Source: Mariniblastus sp. | GTDB taxonomy: Bacteria; Planctomycetota; Planctomycetia; Pirellulales; Pirellulaceae | Length of the DNA stretch: 64,000 bases | Direction: 5' to 3' | NCBI GenBank assembly: GCA_022447605.1 | Contig: JAKVBG010000001.1 | Coordinates: 124,001 to 188,000, forward strand | Shown: positions 28,492 through 37,605 of the stretch, in pieces | Layout of the letters: every line of letters starts with the position of its first letter | How positions within the stretch are numbered: position 1 is the first letter of the stretch | Program-made: the position numbers and the translations under genes | Notes under the pieces: model-generated | Databases searched by the model: none | Told to the model about the DNA's origin: nothing | Seen by the model: only the letters and a program-made list of their open reading frames with translations

Positions 28492-30432
28492 ATGATTCGA
28501 CATCGATCCAAACGACGGTACGCCTTTGGGCTGCTTGCCTGCGCCGTGCTGATCGTCTGCGCCGGCTGTCGTTCTCATGAGAAAAAGCGGGCTATCTGGA
28601 ATCCGCCTCTGCCCGTTGCCCCAAAAAAACAGGAGGTCCGTCCGCCAGGTGCCATCTCGGAATCACTGTCGGATCTTTCCTTTGCGGAATCGACTTATGC
28701 CCAGGCCAGGAAACTTGAGAAACAGGGTTCCCCCAGTTGCGTCGATTACTATTTCTACACACTGCAAAATGTATGGCCCATCATTGAACAACAGTTGTTA
28801 ACAGCTTCCTGTCCTCATGGACGGGCAGGGGCCCTCTACCGTTCGGCCAGCAATCAGTTGATAACGGCCGGGCAGAAATTAGGTCGATTCGACCCCCGCG
28901 TCGGGCTGCAGGTTCGGAGCGGCGACCAATGGCAGACCATTCCGACAACGTATACCGGGTTTCCCTGGGAACCTTACCAATTCGACCATGTCGTTCCGGT
29001 TGGAAGCTACTCGACCAAGGACCTGAATGAGTTCTTTCGCTGTGCGGGAGTTGGCGTTTCTACGGTTGTGATCCGCTGCCGTGAACCGGGCGAACAATTC
29101 ATGCGCAAACAGCAATATTTTGCAGCCACCATGTTGGTTCGACCTAGCGCAGAGACGAATGACCAATTTCGAATCGAGTTCATCAACCCCATCAACCACT
29201 CGAAGGTCGAGATTGCCGGTTGTTCCGTTCCACTGAAGCGCGATCTCTCGGCACCCATCGTCTACCGGATAAAAGACGAAGGGAAACAATACATCGAGGC
29301 TTTTCTGCAACCGGGATCCACCAAGAATACGCACGGACTTTTCATGATCCAACCTTATCAGCCAGGTAAAATCCCGCTGGTGTTTGTCCACGGCCTGCTG
29401 TCGGACCCACTGACCTGGGCCAATGTGGCCAACGAGATGTTGGCGCGACCGGACCTGATGGAAAAGTACCAGATATGGGTATTTGAATACGCCACGGGCG
29501 AACCCTTCCTGAAAAGTGCCGCCGTTTTACGTCAGGACCTGCAACAGGCAATGCAGCAAATCGACCCTTCGAACCAGGATCCAGCGCTGGACCAAACGGT
29601 CCTGATTGGTCACAGCATGGGTGGCCTGGTAGCCCAGCTGCAAGTGACTTACAGCGGCAATCACCTCTGGCGAGCCGTTTCGCGTTGTCCTATCGAACAA
29701 TTGAGAATCGAACCCGATCTGGCCAACCGGTTGGTGAAATCCTTCTATTTCAATCCTTCGCCCCAAGTTGCCAAGGTCATCTACATTGCAACTCCCCACC
29801 ATGGATCACCCTGGGCCAATCGACTGATCGGCAGAATTGGTTCCCGGTTGGTTGAAGAACCCTCTCGCCAGGTCGGGGAACACCAGCAGCTCATCAACGA
29901 CAATCCTGGAAATTTCTCCCGCGAGTTCAGAAGAAGAATTCCGACCAGCATTGATCTGTTAAAACCGCAAAGCCCTTTATTGGAGGCGATGTCCCGGCTT
30001 GAGACAAAACCTTCCGTGCAGTTCCATTCCATTATCGGAATTTACCGTCCCATGATCGGAGCTTGGATGTCCGACGGCGTGGTTCCCGTGCGCAGCGCGG
30101 CGATTCCGGATGTCGAGACCGAAAAACGGATCCACGCCAAGCATGAAAAAATCAACAAAACCCCGGAGTGCATCAACGAGTTGTTCTGCATCCTGCGTAG
30201 CCACTTTAACCAGATCGATTTCATGCCGGCCGAACCTGAGAGCGAAACGAGAGAGCCGGGGATTGCGCCCGGAGAACCGCCGACCGGGGTTGGGGCAACA
30301 TCTGGCAAACCGGCCTTCACCGTTCAGCCAATTGTCGAGGCGCCGGCTGATCTGTTTCGGGATCCCGACCTGGCGACAACATCCGGCTTACCCGAGTCGG
30401 CGCGCCCGAACGAGAACCGGGATGTTCCATAG
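28492..30432 (+). CDS. Lipase/phospholipase-like lipoprotein (alpha/beta-hydrolase)
   Basis: A 646-residue protein. The ATG at 28492 opens a lipoprotein-type signal (KRRYAFGLLACAVLIVCAGC, with Cys26 as the likely lipidated residue); the upstream in-frame start would bury it. Residues 30-270 form an N-terminal domain without a family I know. The hydrolase part begins KIPLVFVHGLLSDPLTWANV (oxyanion HG), with the nucleophile in VLIGHSMGGLVAQL (Ser375) and VIYIATPHHGSPWANR. The C-terminal 70 residues are Pro/Glu/Thr-rich. This is the pattern of PGAP1-like esterases and membrane lipases. The lysine- and proline-rich linkers suggest attachment to the outer membrane. Substrate unknown. Confidence 0.85.
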   Translation: MIRHRSKRRYAFGLLACAVLIVCAGCRSHEKKRAIWNPPLPVAPKKQEVRPPGAISESLSDLSFAESTYAQARKLEKQGSPSCVDYYFYTLQNVWPIIEQQLLTASCPHGRAGALYRSASNQLITAGQKLGRFDPRVGLQVRSGDQWQTIPTTYTGFPWEPYQFDHVVPVGSYSTKDLNEFFRCAGVGVSTVVIRCREPGEQFMRKQQYFAATMLVRPSAETNDQFRIEFINPINHSKVEIAGCSVPLKRDLSAPIVYRIKDEGKQYIEAFLQPGSTKNTHGLFMIQPYQPGKIPLVFVHGLLSDPLTWANVANEMLARPDLMEKYQIWVFEYATGEPFLKSAAVLRQDLQQAMQQIDPSNQDPALDQTVLIGHSMGGLVAQLQVTYSGNHLWRAVSRCPIEQLRIEPDLANRLVKSFYFNPSPQVAKVIYIATPHHGSPWANRLIGRIGSRLVEEPSRQVGEHQQLINDNPGNFSREFRRRIPTSIDLLKPQSPLLEAMSRLETKPSVQFHSIIGIYRPMIGAWMSDGVVPVRSAAIPDVETEKRIHAKHEKINKTPECINELFCILRSHFNQIDFMPAEPESETREPGIAPGEPPTGVGATSGKPAFTVQPIVEAPADLFRDPDLATTSGLPESARPNENRDVP

Positions 30433-30518
30433 TGGTGTTACCGGGTGTCTGAACCCTGACCTAATCAGGTTCCCGAGATGCTGTGGCCAAGTGGCAACTG
30501 GTTGATTCCCGTCGCGCT

Positions 30519-30908
30519 CTAGTATCCATAAACCGGATAAACCACAGCAGGCAAAACGGGAGCCGGGTAGTAAGGGACCCGCCGAGTCGAGTAGACCGGC
30601 TCCACGTAAGCCGGAACCACCGGGGCCGTCGGCATGTAATAGGCAGACATGGTTGGCACCGGCACGGGTGACATCGGTACCACCGGGACCTGTGGCGCGT
30701 AGAAAGCCGGGTAGCCGACTTGGACGGGAACCACGGGTCGGTAGGTCGTGCAGCGGGGCAGCAGGCGCGGCCGAGCCGGAACCACAGCAACCGCGGCCGG
30801 CGGATAGTACGCCGTCACCACCTGGGCCTCGGCTGTATCCAACTGGCTCAGTGAAAAGGTGGCCACCACGGTCACCAGAATGGCAAGCATTTTCATCGGT
30901 TTGTTCAT
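30519..30908 (-). CDS. Small exported Pro/Val/Tyr-rich protein
   Basis: A 129-residue protein. The ATG at 30908 is chosen because GGAG sits eight bases upstream and a signal peptide (KPMKMLAILVTVVATFSLSQLDTAEA) follows; the longer frame adds 21 residues of no signal character. The mature chain is low complexity with repeated P-V-x-P, YPAP, VYP and PVYGY units, ending PVVYPVYGY. Such Pro/Tyr/Val-rich exported peptides occur often in planctomycetes; the structure is probably extended and surface located. No enzymatic motif. Confidence 0.65.
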   Translation of the reverse strand: MNKPMKMLAILVTVVATFSLSQLDTAEAQVVTAYYPPAAVAVVPARPRLLPRCTTYRPVVPVQVGYPAFYAPQVPVVPMSPVPVPTMSAYYMPTAPVVPAYVEPVYSTRRVPYYPAPVLPAVVYPVYGY

Positions 30909-31311
30909 CTTCTCAACTCCATCAATGTTGTTGGTCAGCGGTAGGTGTGGCTTGTCAATACCGGCCATCATAACCGGTCAAACTGTTTCCGTTCACCCGT
31001 CTATCCCGTTCTCCAGTATAGTGACCAGACTTCATAGGACACCGCCAAAAAAACAGGAAACCCGGCTCACAATTCGGATCAACGGAACGCGTCTCATATC
31101 CCGGTACCGTCCAACATACGACAAAACAAAATGGACGGCCACTTGGGGCCGCATAAAATCCATCCGGCACAAAAACGAACCCGCTGACCGAACGGGTTGA
31201 CCACCCTGGCCCGAACGCCACTCATTCATGAAGAAAACCGGATGATGGTTTCCCAAATCAAGGTCCAGACGTTAAAACCAGTAAGCTGAAAACCAATCAC
31301 TGACTGCCAAG
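30909..31311. other. Divergent intergenic region
   Basis: About 400 bases between the Pro/Tyr-rich gene and the DUF4105 gene. Promoters for both are expected. Nothing else supportable is seen; overlapping short frames are shadows of one another. Confidence 0.4.
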
Positions 31312-32319
31312 ATGTTTATTCTGAAGATCGCATTTCTTGTCGTTACCGGAATTTACCTGGCACTCATCTGGGCCTGGACCGCCGGGGCCCTGTATTACGA
31401 TGCCGCCGGGCGAACCGCTTGGGGCTGGCTGGCCAACCTGGCCTGGACCGGCCTCTGCCTGGCCCTGCTGTTCGGTCTTCGACCACTGTGGTTCCCGATC
31501 GCCTTGATCACACTGATCTTTATCGGGGTTGCTCTCTGGTGGCGGACGCTCCAACCTTCTCACGATCGCGAGTGGGACTCGAATTTTTCGGAATTGCCCC
31601 GGATGATCATCGAGGGCAATGCACTGACGGTAAAACATCTACGCAACACCGAGTACCGCAGCCTGCAAGATTACGACTGTCATTACGAAGATCGACAGTA
31701 CGACCTTGCGGGTCTTTGCGGAGTCGACTTTCTCCTACTCTACTGGGGATCGGAATGGATGTCTCACCCGATGACGGTGTTTGATTTCGGTAACGACCAG
31801 CACCTCTGCATTTCGATTGAAGTTCGCTACCGAAAAGGCGGTTCCTATAGTGTCTTACCAAATTTTTTCCGCCAAAACGAATTGATGTACGTGGTGTCTG
31901 ATGAACGCGACGCGATCTTGAGACGGACCAAATACGGTGAAAACCAGGATGTCTATCTTTACCGCTTGCAACTGAAACAGGAGGAATTGCACGTCATCCT
32001 GGAGGACTACATCAAACAGGTTAACCAGGTTTATCAGCAGCCGCGCTGGTACAACGTGATCACGGCCAATTGCACGACAAGCATCTACCATCAACTCAGC
32101 AATCGGCCTGCATGGAATTGGCGAATGCTCGTCAACGGAAAGCTGGACCGCATGATGTACGAAAGGGGAACTTACTTTCAGGGCTTGCCGTTTGACGAGC
32201 TCAAGCAGCAATGCTGGATCAACCGGCGTGCTAATGAAGCGAAGCGCGATTCCTTCAGCCGCGAGATCCGACAAGGGTTACCCGGTTTTGGTTCCGAAAC
32301 TGGGATCGCCGAACCATAA
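31312..32319 (+). CDS. DUF4105 (Lnb N-terminal periplasmic-type) membrane protein
   Basis: A 335-residue protein with three N-terminal membrane helices (about 4-25, 40-57 and 62-77) and a soluble DUF4105 domain. Signature segments: PSHDREWDSNFSELPRM, VKHLRNTEYRSLQDYDCHYEDRQYDL, GLCGVDFLLLYWG, HPMTVFDFGNDQHLCISIEVR, GENQDVYLYRL, and RWYNVITANCTTSIYH with the conserved Asn-Cys-Thr. The Cys/His pair suggests a papain-like hydrolase fold, a known proposal for this family. It is placed 50 bases before the convergent AI-2E-type gene. Activity unproven. Confidence 0.88.
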   Translation: MFILKIAFLVVTGIYLALIWAWTAGALYYDAAGRTAWGWLANLAWTGLCLALLFGLRPLWFPIALITLIFIGVALWWRTLQPSHDREWDSNFSELPRMIIEGNALTVKHLRNTEYRSLQDYDCHYEDRQYDLAGLCGVDFLLLYWGSEWMSHPMTVFDFGNDQHLCISIEVRYRKGGSYSVLPNFFRQNELMYVVSDERDAILRRTKYGENQDVYLYRLQLKQEELHVILEDYIKQVNQVYQQPRWYNVITANCTTSIYHQLSNRPAWNWRMLVNGKLDRMMYERGTYFQGLPFDELKQQCWINRRANEAKRDSFSREIRQGLPGFGSETGIAEP

Positions 32320-32371
32320 AGCCTGAAAAAAGACTTGCCCAGCGCCCCGTGACGCGCAGGGAGAGGCTGCC

Positions 32372-33502
32372 TCAGGCCGTACCCGCCTCGGCGTGATTCA
32401 GGACTTCCGGAACCTCCCAGCGACCGGCCATCAACTCGGCAATCGGACGACTTGCCGGATTCTGGTACAGGATAATCTTGACGATGGAAACAATGGGTGT
32501 GGCCAGGAACATACCGATAATCCCCCACACCAGTCCGAAAAACATCAGCGCCAGCAACAGGAAAACGGGACTCACATCAAACGACTTCCCCATCCAGCGT
32601 GTTTCAATCACATTCCCGCTGACAAACTGGATCGTGGCAATCAGGATAAAGCAGACGATCGCCGCGGTGGGTGACATCTCGGAATTCAGAACCAGGAATG
32701 GAACCGGCGCGACCGTACCGATCAGCGGCCCAATGTTCGGAATAAAATTCAACAGGAACGTCAGCAAGCCAAAAACGATGGCCAGCGGTACACCAAACAG
32801 CCAAAGCACCAGGCCAAAGGTAAATCCGGTCACGGCCGAAATAACGGTCTTCATGAACAGGTACTGCCGTATCTGCGATTCGACCTCCTGCAGGATCTGG
32901 TTCGGACCATTGCGCGACCTGCTTTCGCCACCGCACAGAAGAAAAAAAACGAAGATCAGAATCAATACGCTGTAGGAGAGGAAGCTCGACAAGGACCCGG
33001 CAAACTGCAATATCTGCCCTTGCACAAAGGACGTAATGGAAGCGAGCATCTGGTGCACACTCTGGCTGACTTCCAGCGCCCGTTGCGCTTCGGGTGTGAT
33101 CGTTTCTTCATCGGTCGATGGCGGGGCAGACGACTCGGAAAAAGGCTCGATGGCATTTTCTGCCGACTTCGGAATGTGCGTGGCAACCCATTCGACAATC
33201 CGTTTCAATCGGGCATCGTAGCGTCCCTTGTTAGCCGCCAGGTCGTTGGCCGAGAGGATAATCATCAGGGAAAAACCGACGAGCAACGCAACACCAACAC
33301 TGAACGTAACAATGAAGGCAAAAAAACGGTGCAGGTGCAATCGCTTCTCCACGAATTCCAATATCGGACGACAGCCAATCACGACAAACAGGGCAATCAC
33401 AAAAGGCAAAAGAACCGATTCCAGGTAGTCCAGACTCGCTCCCACCGAGATGGTGGCCAAGATCACCAGGCATACCGTCTGCGTTTTATTTACCATGAGC
33501 AA
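32372..33502 (-). CDS. AI-2E family (PerM/TqsA-like) transporter
   Basis: A 376-residue polytopic protein with paired N-terminal helices (TVCLVILATISVGASLDYL; VLPFVIALFVVIGCRPIL), a soluble region about 100-170 with charged residues, and a C-terminal membrane part containing GFTFGLVLWLFGVPLAIVFGLLTFLLNFIPNIGPLIG, the signature of this family, followed by SGNVIETRWMGKSFDVSPVFLLLALMFFG. Members export small molecules such as autoinducer-2 or act as Na+/H+ antiporters. It shares a strand with the K+-channel gene 17 bases upstream and is likely co-transcribed. Substrate unknown. Confidence 0.92.
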   Translation of the reverse strand: MLMVNKTQTVCLVILATISVGASLDYLESVLLPFVIALFVVIGCRPILEFVEKRLHLHRFFAFIVTFSVGVALLVGFSLMIILSANDLAANKGRYDARLKRIVEWVATHIPKSAENAIEPFSESSAPPSTDEETITPEAQRALEVSQSVHQMLASITSFVQGQILQFAGSLSSFLSYSVLILIFVFFLLCGGESRSRNGPNQILQEVESQIRQYLFMKTVISAVTGFTFGLVLWLFGVPLAIVFGLLTFLLNFIPNIGPLIGTVAPVPFLVLNSEMSPTAAIVCFILIATIQFVSGNVIETRWMGKSFDVSPVFLLLALMFFGLVWGIIGMFLATPIVSIVKIILYQNPASRPIAELMAGRWEVPEVLNHAEAGTA

Positions 33503-33519
33503 ATCCCTGTCATCGCCCT

Positions 33520-34005
33520 TTAAGAGTGATGTAATTGGTTCAAGTACTTTTTGAATTCACCGCTCGTCTCGGGTGCCAGGTTGGCAAACCAGAGTCTTTG
33601 CACGAGCAAAAACAACAATGCCGTGCTCCAGCCAAACAACAAAGTTCCATTCATCGCCTGCAGACCGCACAACAACCGCCAGCCATCAGTCAGGACAATG
33701 TCACCGTAACCGAGCGTCGTGTAAGTCACGGACGAGAAATAAAGGGCGCTCTCATAGTCTTCCAGCTGGCTGGCGTTTTCAAAAAACCAGTAACCAAACG
33801 CATAAAGAGAAATGTCCAGGTAATGCTTGGACGCCAGGAACACGGCTGTCGCCCCGACCACCACGGGCCGCGCGATGGTAAGGGACTGCCATTGCGGTCT
33901 CACCTGGGCATACCACTTGAGCCCAATCAACAGGAATGACGTCGTGAAGGCATGCAAAGTCACCGTGACAGCAATCCCTGCAATTCCGATGAATACTGGT
34001 AGCAT
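33520..34005 (-). CDS. Two-TM potassium channel (Ion_trans_2)
   Basis: A 161-residue membrane protein with one N-terminal helix, a second pair about 46-80, and a pore module: SALYFSSVTYTTLGYGDIVLTDGWRLLCG, in which TLGYGD is the K+ selectivity filter, then a last helix FGWSTALLFLLVQRL. The length and single pore fit tetrameric K+ channels without a cytosolic gating domain. It starts just upstream of the AI-2E-type gene and probably forms a two-gene operon with it. Gating signal unknown. Confidence 0.88.
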   Translation of the reverse strand: MLPVFIGIAGIAVTVTLHAFTTSFLLIGLKWYAQVRPQWQSLTIARPVVVGATAVFLASKHYLDISLYAFGYWFFENASQLEDYESALYFSSVTYTTLGYGDIVLTDGWRLLCGLQAMNGTLLFGWSTALLFLLVQRLWFANLAPETSGEFKKYLNQLHHS

Positions 34006-34449
34006 ACTGGCGGTATCGATGAAGGAAGGAATGTCTCCTCAACCAGCCGACAAATATAGACACCGGGCTGAAACTGACCAACGCGACTTTCCCCGGCGGC
34101 CCGGACTAGTAGCAGAGACTGATAGCCCATTGCCGCGACCCGAGCGAGGTGGAACCTACTGGCATAATGGAAAAGGGACCCCGTTTCGACGGGGAAAGAG
34201 ACCGGGCCGGTCGAAACGGGCCCACGCCTTTCAGCCTGCAGCGGTAAATCTTCGCCGTTCTTGCCGCTGGTTCGCAGCGATCCGTCGCAGCTCTCTTTTC
34301 AGGCCCGTCGGGCCCCGACCGTTGATCGAATGTTGACATTCCCTGCCAGGCGGCAATGGTTATAATTCAGCCTGCCTTCAGGACCTGTTTTCACCTGGGG
34401 CCCCAGTTCAACCCCATCATGACAACCGGCTGACAAACCGTCATTCCCG
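34006..34449. other. Structured intergenic region
   Basis: About 440 bases with several compact inverted repeats on the plus strand: CCCCG-TTTCGA-CGGGG (34179-34194), GGGCC/GGCCC (34204-34223), GCAGCGG/CCGCTG around 34239-34268, and GGCCCGTCGGGCC near 34302-34314. TTTCGAC and GTCGAAA of the first two stems are complementary, so alternative pairings exist. No open frame with domains. Could be a 5' leader of the CRTAC1-like gene or a small RNA; neither is shown. Confidence 0.4.
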
Positions 34450-37400
34450 ATGAATAATTCATTACCGTATCGATTGGTCCTGCCCCTGGGCCTGCTGGCA
34501 GCCCTGTGCCTGCTGAAAACTGGCTGCCAACCTCAGCAATCCTCCCGGCCTGCGGCTGAATCGAAAGAAAAAGAAGCCGTTGTCGAGCAAATTGTCGACA
34601 GCGAAGAACTCCTGCTGGCACTCAATACGGAACTCGGTGCTTTGAAGCGAAGCGCCATGAACCTGGCCATCCCGGACCCTTTGGGTCGAATGCTTTTTGC
34701 CAGCCAGGTGGAATTTTCACCTTGGGATTTTGCGACTGCCTCGCCTGGAAAACCAGGCGAAGTGGACCGTGACCAGTTGACCATCTGGCCGACCGAATTG
34801 GCGAAAGTTGCTTTTTTTGATCATGCCAAGTTCTACATGATTCGGGGGCATTTTGACGAGAACGACCCAAATCGGTACCTCAGCGACGTTGGTTTTTATG
34901 GCCTCGCCAGAACCGAGAACCGAAAATGGCTGGCAGCCAAGGCCTTGTGCAAAGTGGGCTGGATCCGCAATGACTCCGACGATTCCTGGCAAATTGACAA
35001 CTGGAAGACTACCGACTTCTCGGCAAGCCAGTCGGATCAATTGATGTTCCGCGACACACTGGAAGGGCTGGTTGACGACCCGACGTTGGCCGAACTTTTA
35101 CGAACGTCCCAGCACATGGAATTTGCCGAACAGATTTTCCAATCAGGTGACCTGCGACTGAACGGTTTCGAATCACTCGCCGAGGATTTCAAGGAACCGA
35201 ACCTGGAGCAGTATTTCAGGATCCAACAGGCGGGACAACACCCAGGTGTGGCGATTGTCGACTTTGACAACGACGGCTGGGATGACCTCTACCTTTGCGA
35301 CGAGTGGCGCCCCAATCGCCTGTTAAAAAATATCAACGGAAAAAAACTGGTCGACGTGGCCGCCGAGGTCGGCCTGGATCTCGGGCCGACCACCAGCGCG
35401 ATCTTTGCCGACTTCGACAACGACGGTGACCAGGACGCCTTGGTCGGCTGTTTCTTCCAACCCTGCAAGTTGATGTTCAATGAACAGGGAAAATATGTTG
35501 ACCGGACCGGTGAATACATTTCGGTCGATCTGCCGAAATTGACGACTTCCATTTCGGCAGCGGATTACAACAACGACGGCCTGCTGGACATCTATATTTC
35601 TACCTACGGCTTTCCCGCCGGTCGTAAATCGAGTCGCAGCCGTTACTGGACCGCAGACCTGCTCAATCGCTCCGAGGCGACTGAAATGCAACTCAACCAG
35701 GAGGGAACTCACCGCATCCTCAACGCGTTGGGGCCCCCCAACCTTTTGCTGATGAACACCGGCAATGGAGGATTTCGCAGGGCCCCGGAAAACGATGACG
35801 TCCAACTGCACCACAATACGTTTCAGTCGACCTGGTGCGATTACGATATGGACGGCGATCCGGACCTGTACGTCTGCAATGATTTTGCACCCGACTTCCT
35901 GTTGAGAAACGACGGGCCAGACGGGTTTACCGATGTGACGCTGGAAGCAGGCGGTGAGGACATGCTGGGCTTCGGCATGGGGGCCTGTTGGGGCGACTAC
36001 GACCTGGATGGTGATTTTGACCTGTACGTCTCCAACATGTACAGCAAGGCTGGCAAGCGGATCACCAAGCAAATTGACGGGCTGGATGAACGATTCTTTC
36101 GCATGGCGACCGGCAACCGGCTGTTTGCCAATGAACAGGACAAGTTCAAGTTGGTCGTTGACAAATCGGGAGAGGGTTCGGCCGCCGGCAAAGCGGGCTG
36201 GTCCTGGGGCGGGCAGTTTGGTGATTTCAACAACGACGGCCGGCAGGATCTGTATGTCTGTTCCGGTTTTTTCACGGCCCCCGACAAGTATGCCTCGACC
36301 GTTGATTTGTGATCCGACTTTTGGCGCATGGTCGTGCGCACCGACAAACAACTGGGAGAAGGGTTTTCCGAATCTACGAAATGGGACGCCGATGCCTCGG
36401 AGTTGTACAACTTCATCGAGGAGGTCGAAGTCAATGGTGAAACACAGCGGATTGTCAGCTCACAGAGCGGGCACGAGCGAAATCACCTGTTCATGAACCA
36501 GGAAGACCACGAACTGAAGGATGTCTCACTGGTCTCTGGCCTCGATTCGATCGCCGACGGCCGGGCCAATGCGATCTGGGATTTCGATCGGGATGGCTTC
36601 CAGGATATCGTGCTGGTCAACGCCAATAACCCGCTGCTGCAGCTGTTTCACAACCAGATGAAATCAGCTGCCCCAAGCCGTTCGAACTTCATCGCCGTCC
36701 AGTTGACAGGTGGCAACCAGACCGGGCAGCCTTCCGACGAGTGGAGTAACCGGGACGGGATTGGCGCGGTGGTCAGCGTCAAGGCAGGGGATACCGTACT
36801 GGTTCGAGAGGCCCGCGCCGGCGAGGGATTTGCTTCACAAAACAGCAAGGTGCTGTTGGTCGGGATCGGTGATCGGGCCGATGCCGAGGTGAGTGTCCAG
36901 TGGCCATCGGGCAAACGACTCGATTACGGCACCGTGCCAGCCGGTCAACTGGCTCATTGTTACGAGGACAAGTCAGCCACCTTCAACCTGTCGGGTATTG
37001 AACTGTCTCCCTATACCGCTGTGGAGCCCTTCGTGGAAACTGACCGGCTGGTCGACTACGGAAACTTTCAACTGTCGGATCACAACAGCGCCTCTTTGGA
37101 CAATGCCCGCTTGATCCTGTACGTCAGCATGGCAACCTGGTGCCCCAACTGCAAAAAGAACCAACCGTTCGTGGCCATGCTGCGGGAAAAATTCGGTGAT
37201 CAGATCGATCTCGTCGGGGTGCCCGTCGATCCGGAAGACACGGCTGCCAAGTTGGCGGATTACCGCCAAAAATACCGACCGGCCTATGAGCTCCTCGACC
37301 CGGTCACGGATGCCGAGCGGTCAAAGCTCGAAACACTGGTCACGTCGATCTCCCAGCAAGGCGCCTTGCCCAGCACGCTGATCACCGATCGACAAGGCCG

Positions 37401-37482
37401 GGTACTGGATGCCGTGGGCGGAATACCGAGCAGTTCGACGGTTGCCAGGCTATTGGACAATCTGCCAAAGCCGAACCCATAA
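34450..37482 (+). CDS. CRTAC1-like lipoprotein: FG-GAP repeats, in-frame UGA, ASPIC/UnbV and thioredoxin domains
   Basis: A single frame of 1010 residues with one in-frame TGA at codon 621 (36310-36312). Order: export signal (to about residue 25, LLKTGC, possible lipoprotein); an N-terminal domain (about 40-255); six FG-GAP/Ca-binding repeats of the DxDxDGxxDL type (DFDNDGWDDLYL, DFDNDGDQDALV, DYNNDGLLDIYI, DYDMDGDPDLYV, DYDLDGDFDLYV, DFNNDGRQDLYV); the TGA; a seventh repeat (DFDRDGFQDIVL); ASPIC/UnbV (NRDGIGAVVSVKAGDTVLVRE ... VQWPSGKRLDYG); and a thioredoxin domain with ATWCPNCKK. A restart at the ATG at 36328 would give a product with no signal peptide and would split a standard architecture, so readthrough is favoured. 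A SECIS-like hairpin follows the TGA. Reading the TGA as selenocysteine is inference; a nonsense mutation or sequencing error is the alternative. Confidence 0.7.
36313..36345 (+). promoter_or_regulatory. Candidate bacterial SECIS element after in-frame UGA
   Basis: Directly after the TGA at 36310-36312. GCGCA (36324-36328) and TGCGC (36335-36339) pair perfectly around the 6-nt loop TGGTCG; G36323 may pair with C36341 past a bulged A. The loop carries GGUC, as the apical loop of the E. coli fdhF SECIS does (AGGUCU, where SelB contacts the G and U), and its distance from the UGA differs by one nucleotide from that case. I do not see an obvious bulged U in the stem, and the lower stem is weak. 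Whether SelB reads it cannot be known from sequence alone. Confidence 0.55.
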
Positions 37483-37605
37483 ACGGATCCCGACTAGGGT
37501 GGGGTAACCCTAAAATTTCGGAAATGCGTTCGGCCGCCCATTTATTCCGGCCCTGATGGGACTTATGATTCAGGGAAATCCCGTTCTTCAAAAGGAATCA
37601 CCCTG

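Noticed and set aside
34171..34223. tmRNA-like start (TTTCGACGGG)
   Set aside because: The match is short, and no tRNA-like 3' half or tag-coding stretch follows within the region.
36328..37482. Separate gene starting at the ATG after the in-frame TGA
   Set aside because: It would have no signal peptide, no ribosome-binding site and would begin inside a standard FG-GAP/ASPIC chain. Readthrough is the simpler reading, so I merged it with the upstream frame.
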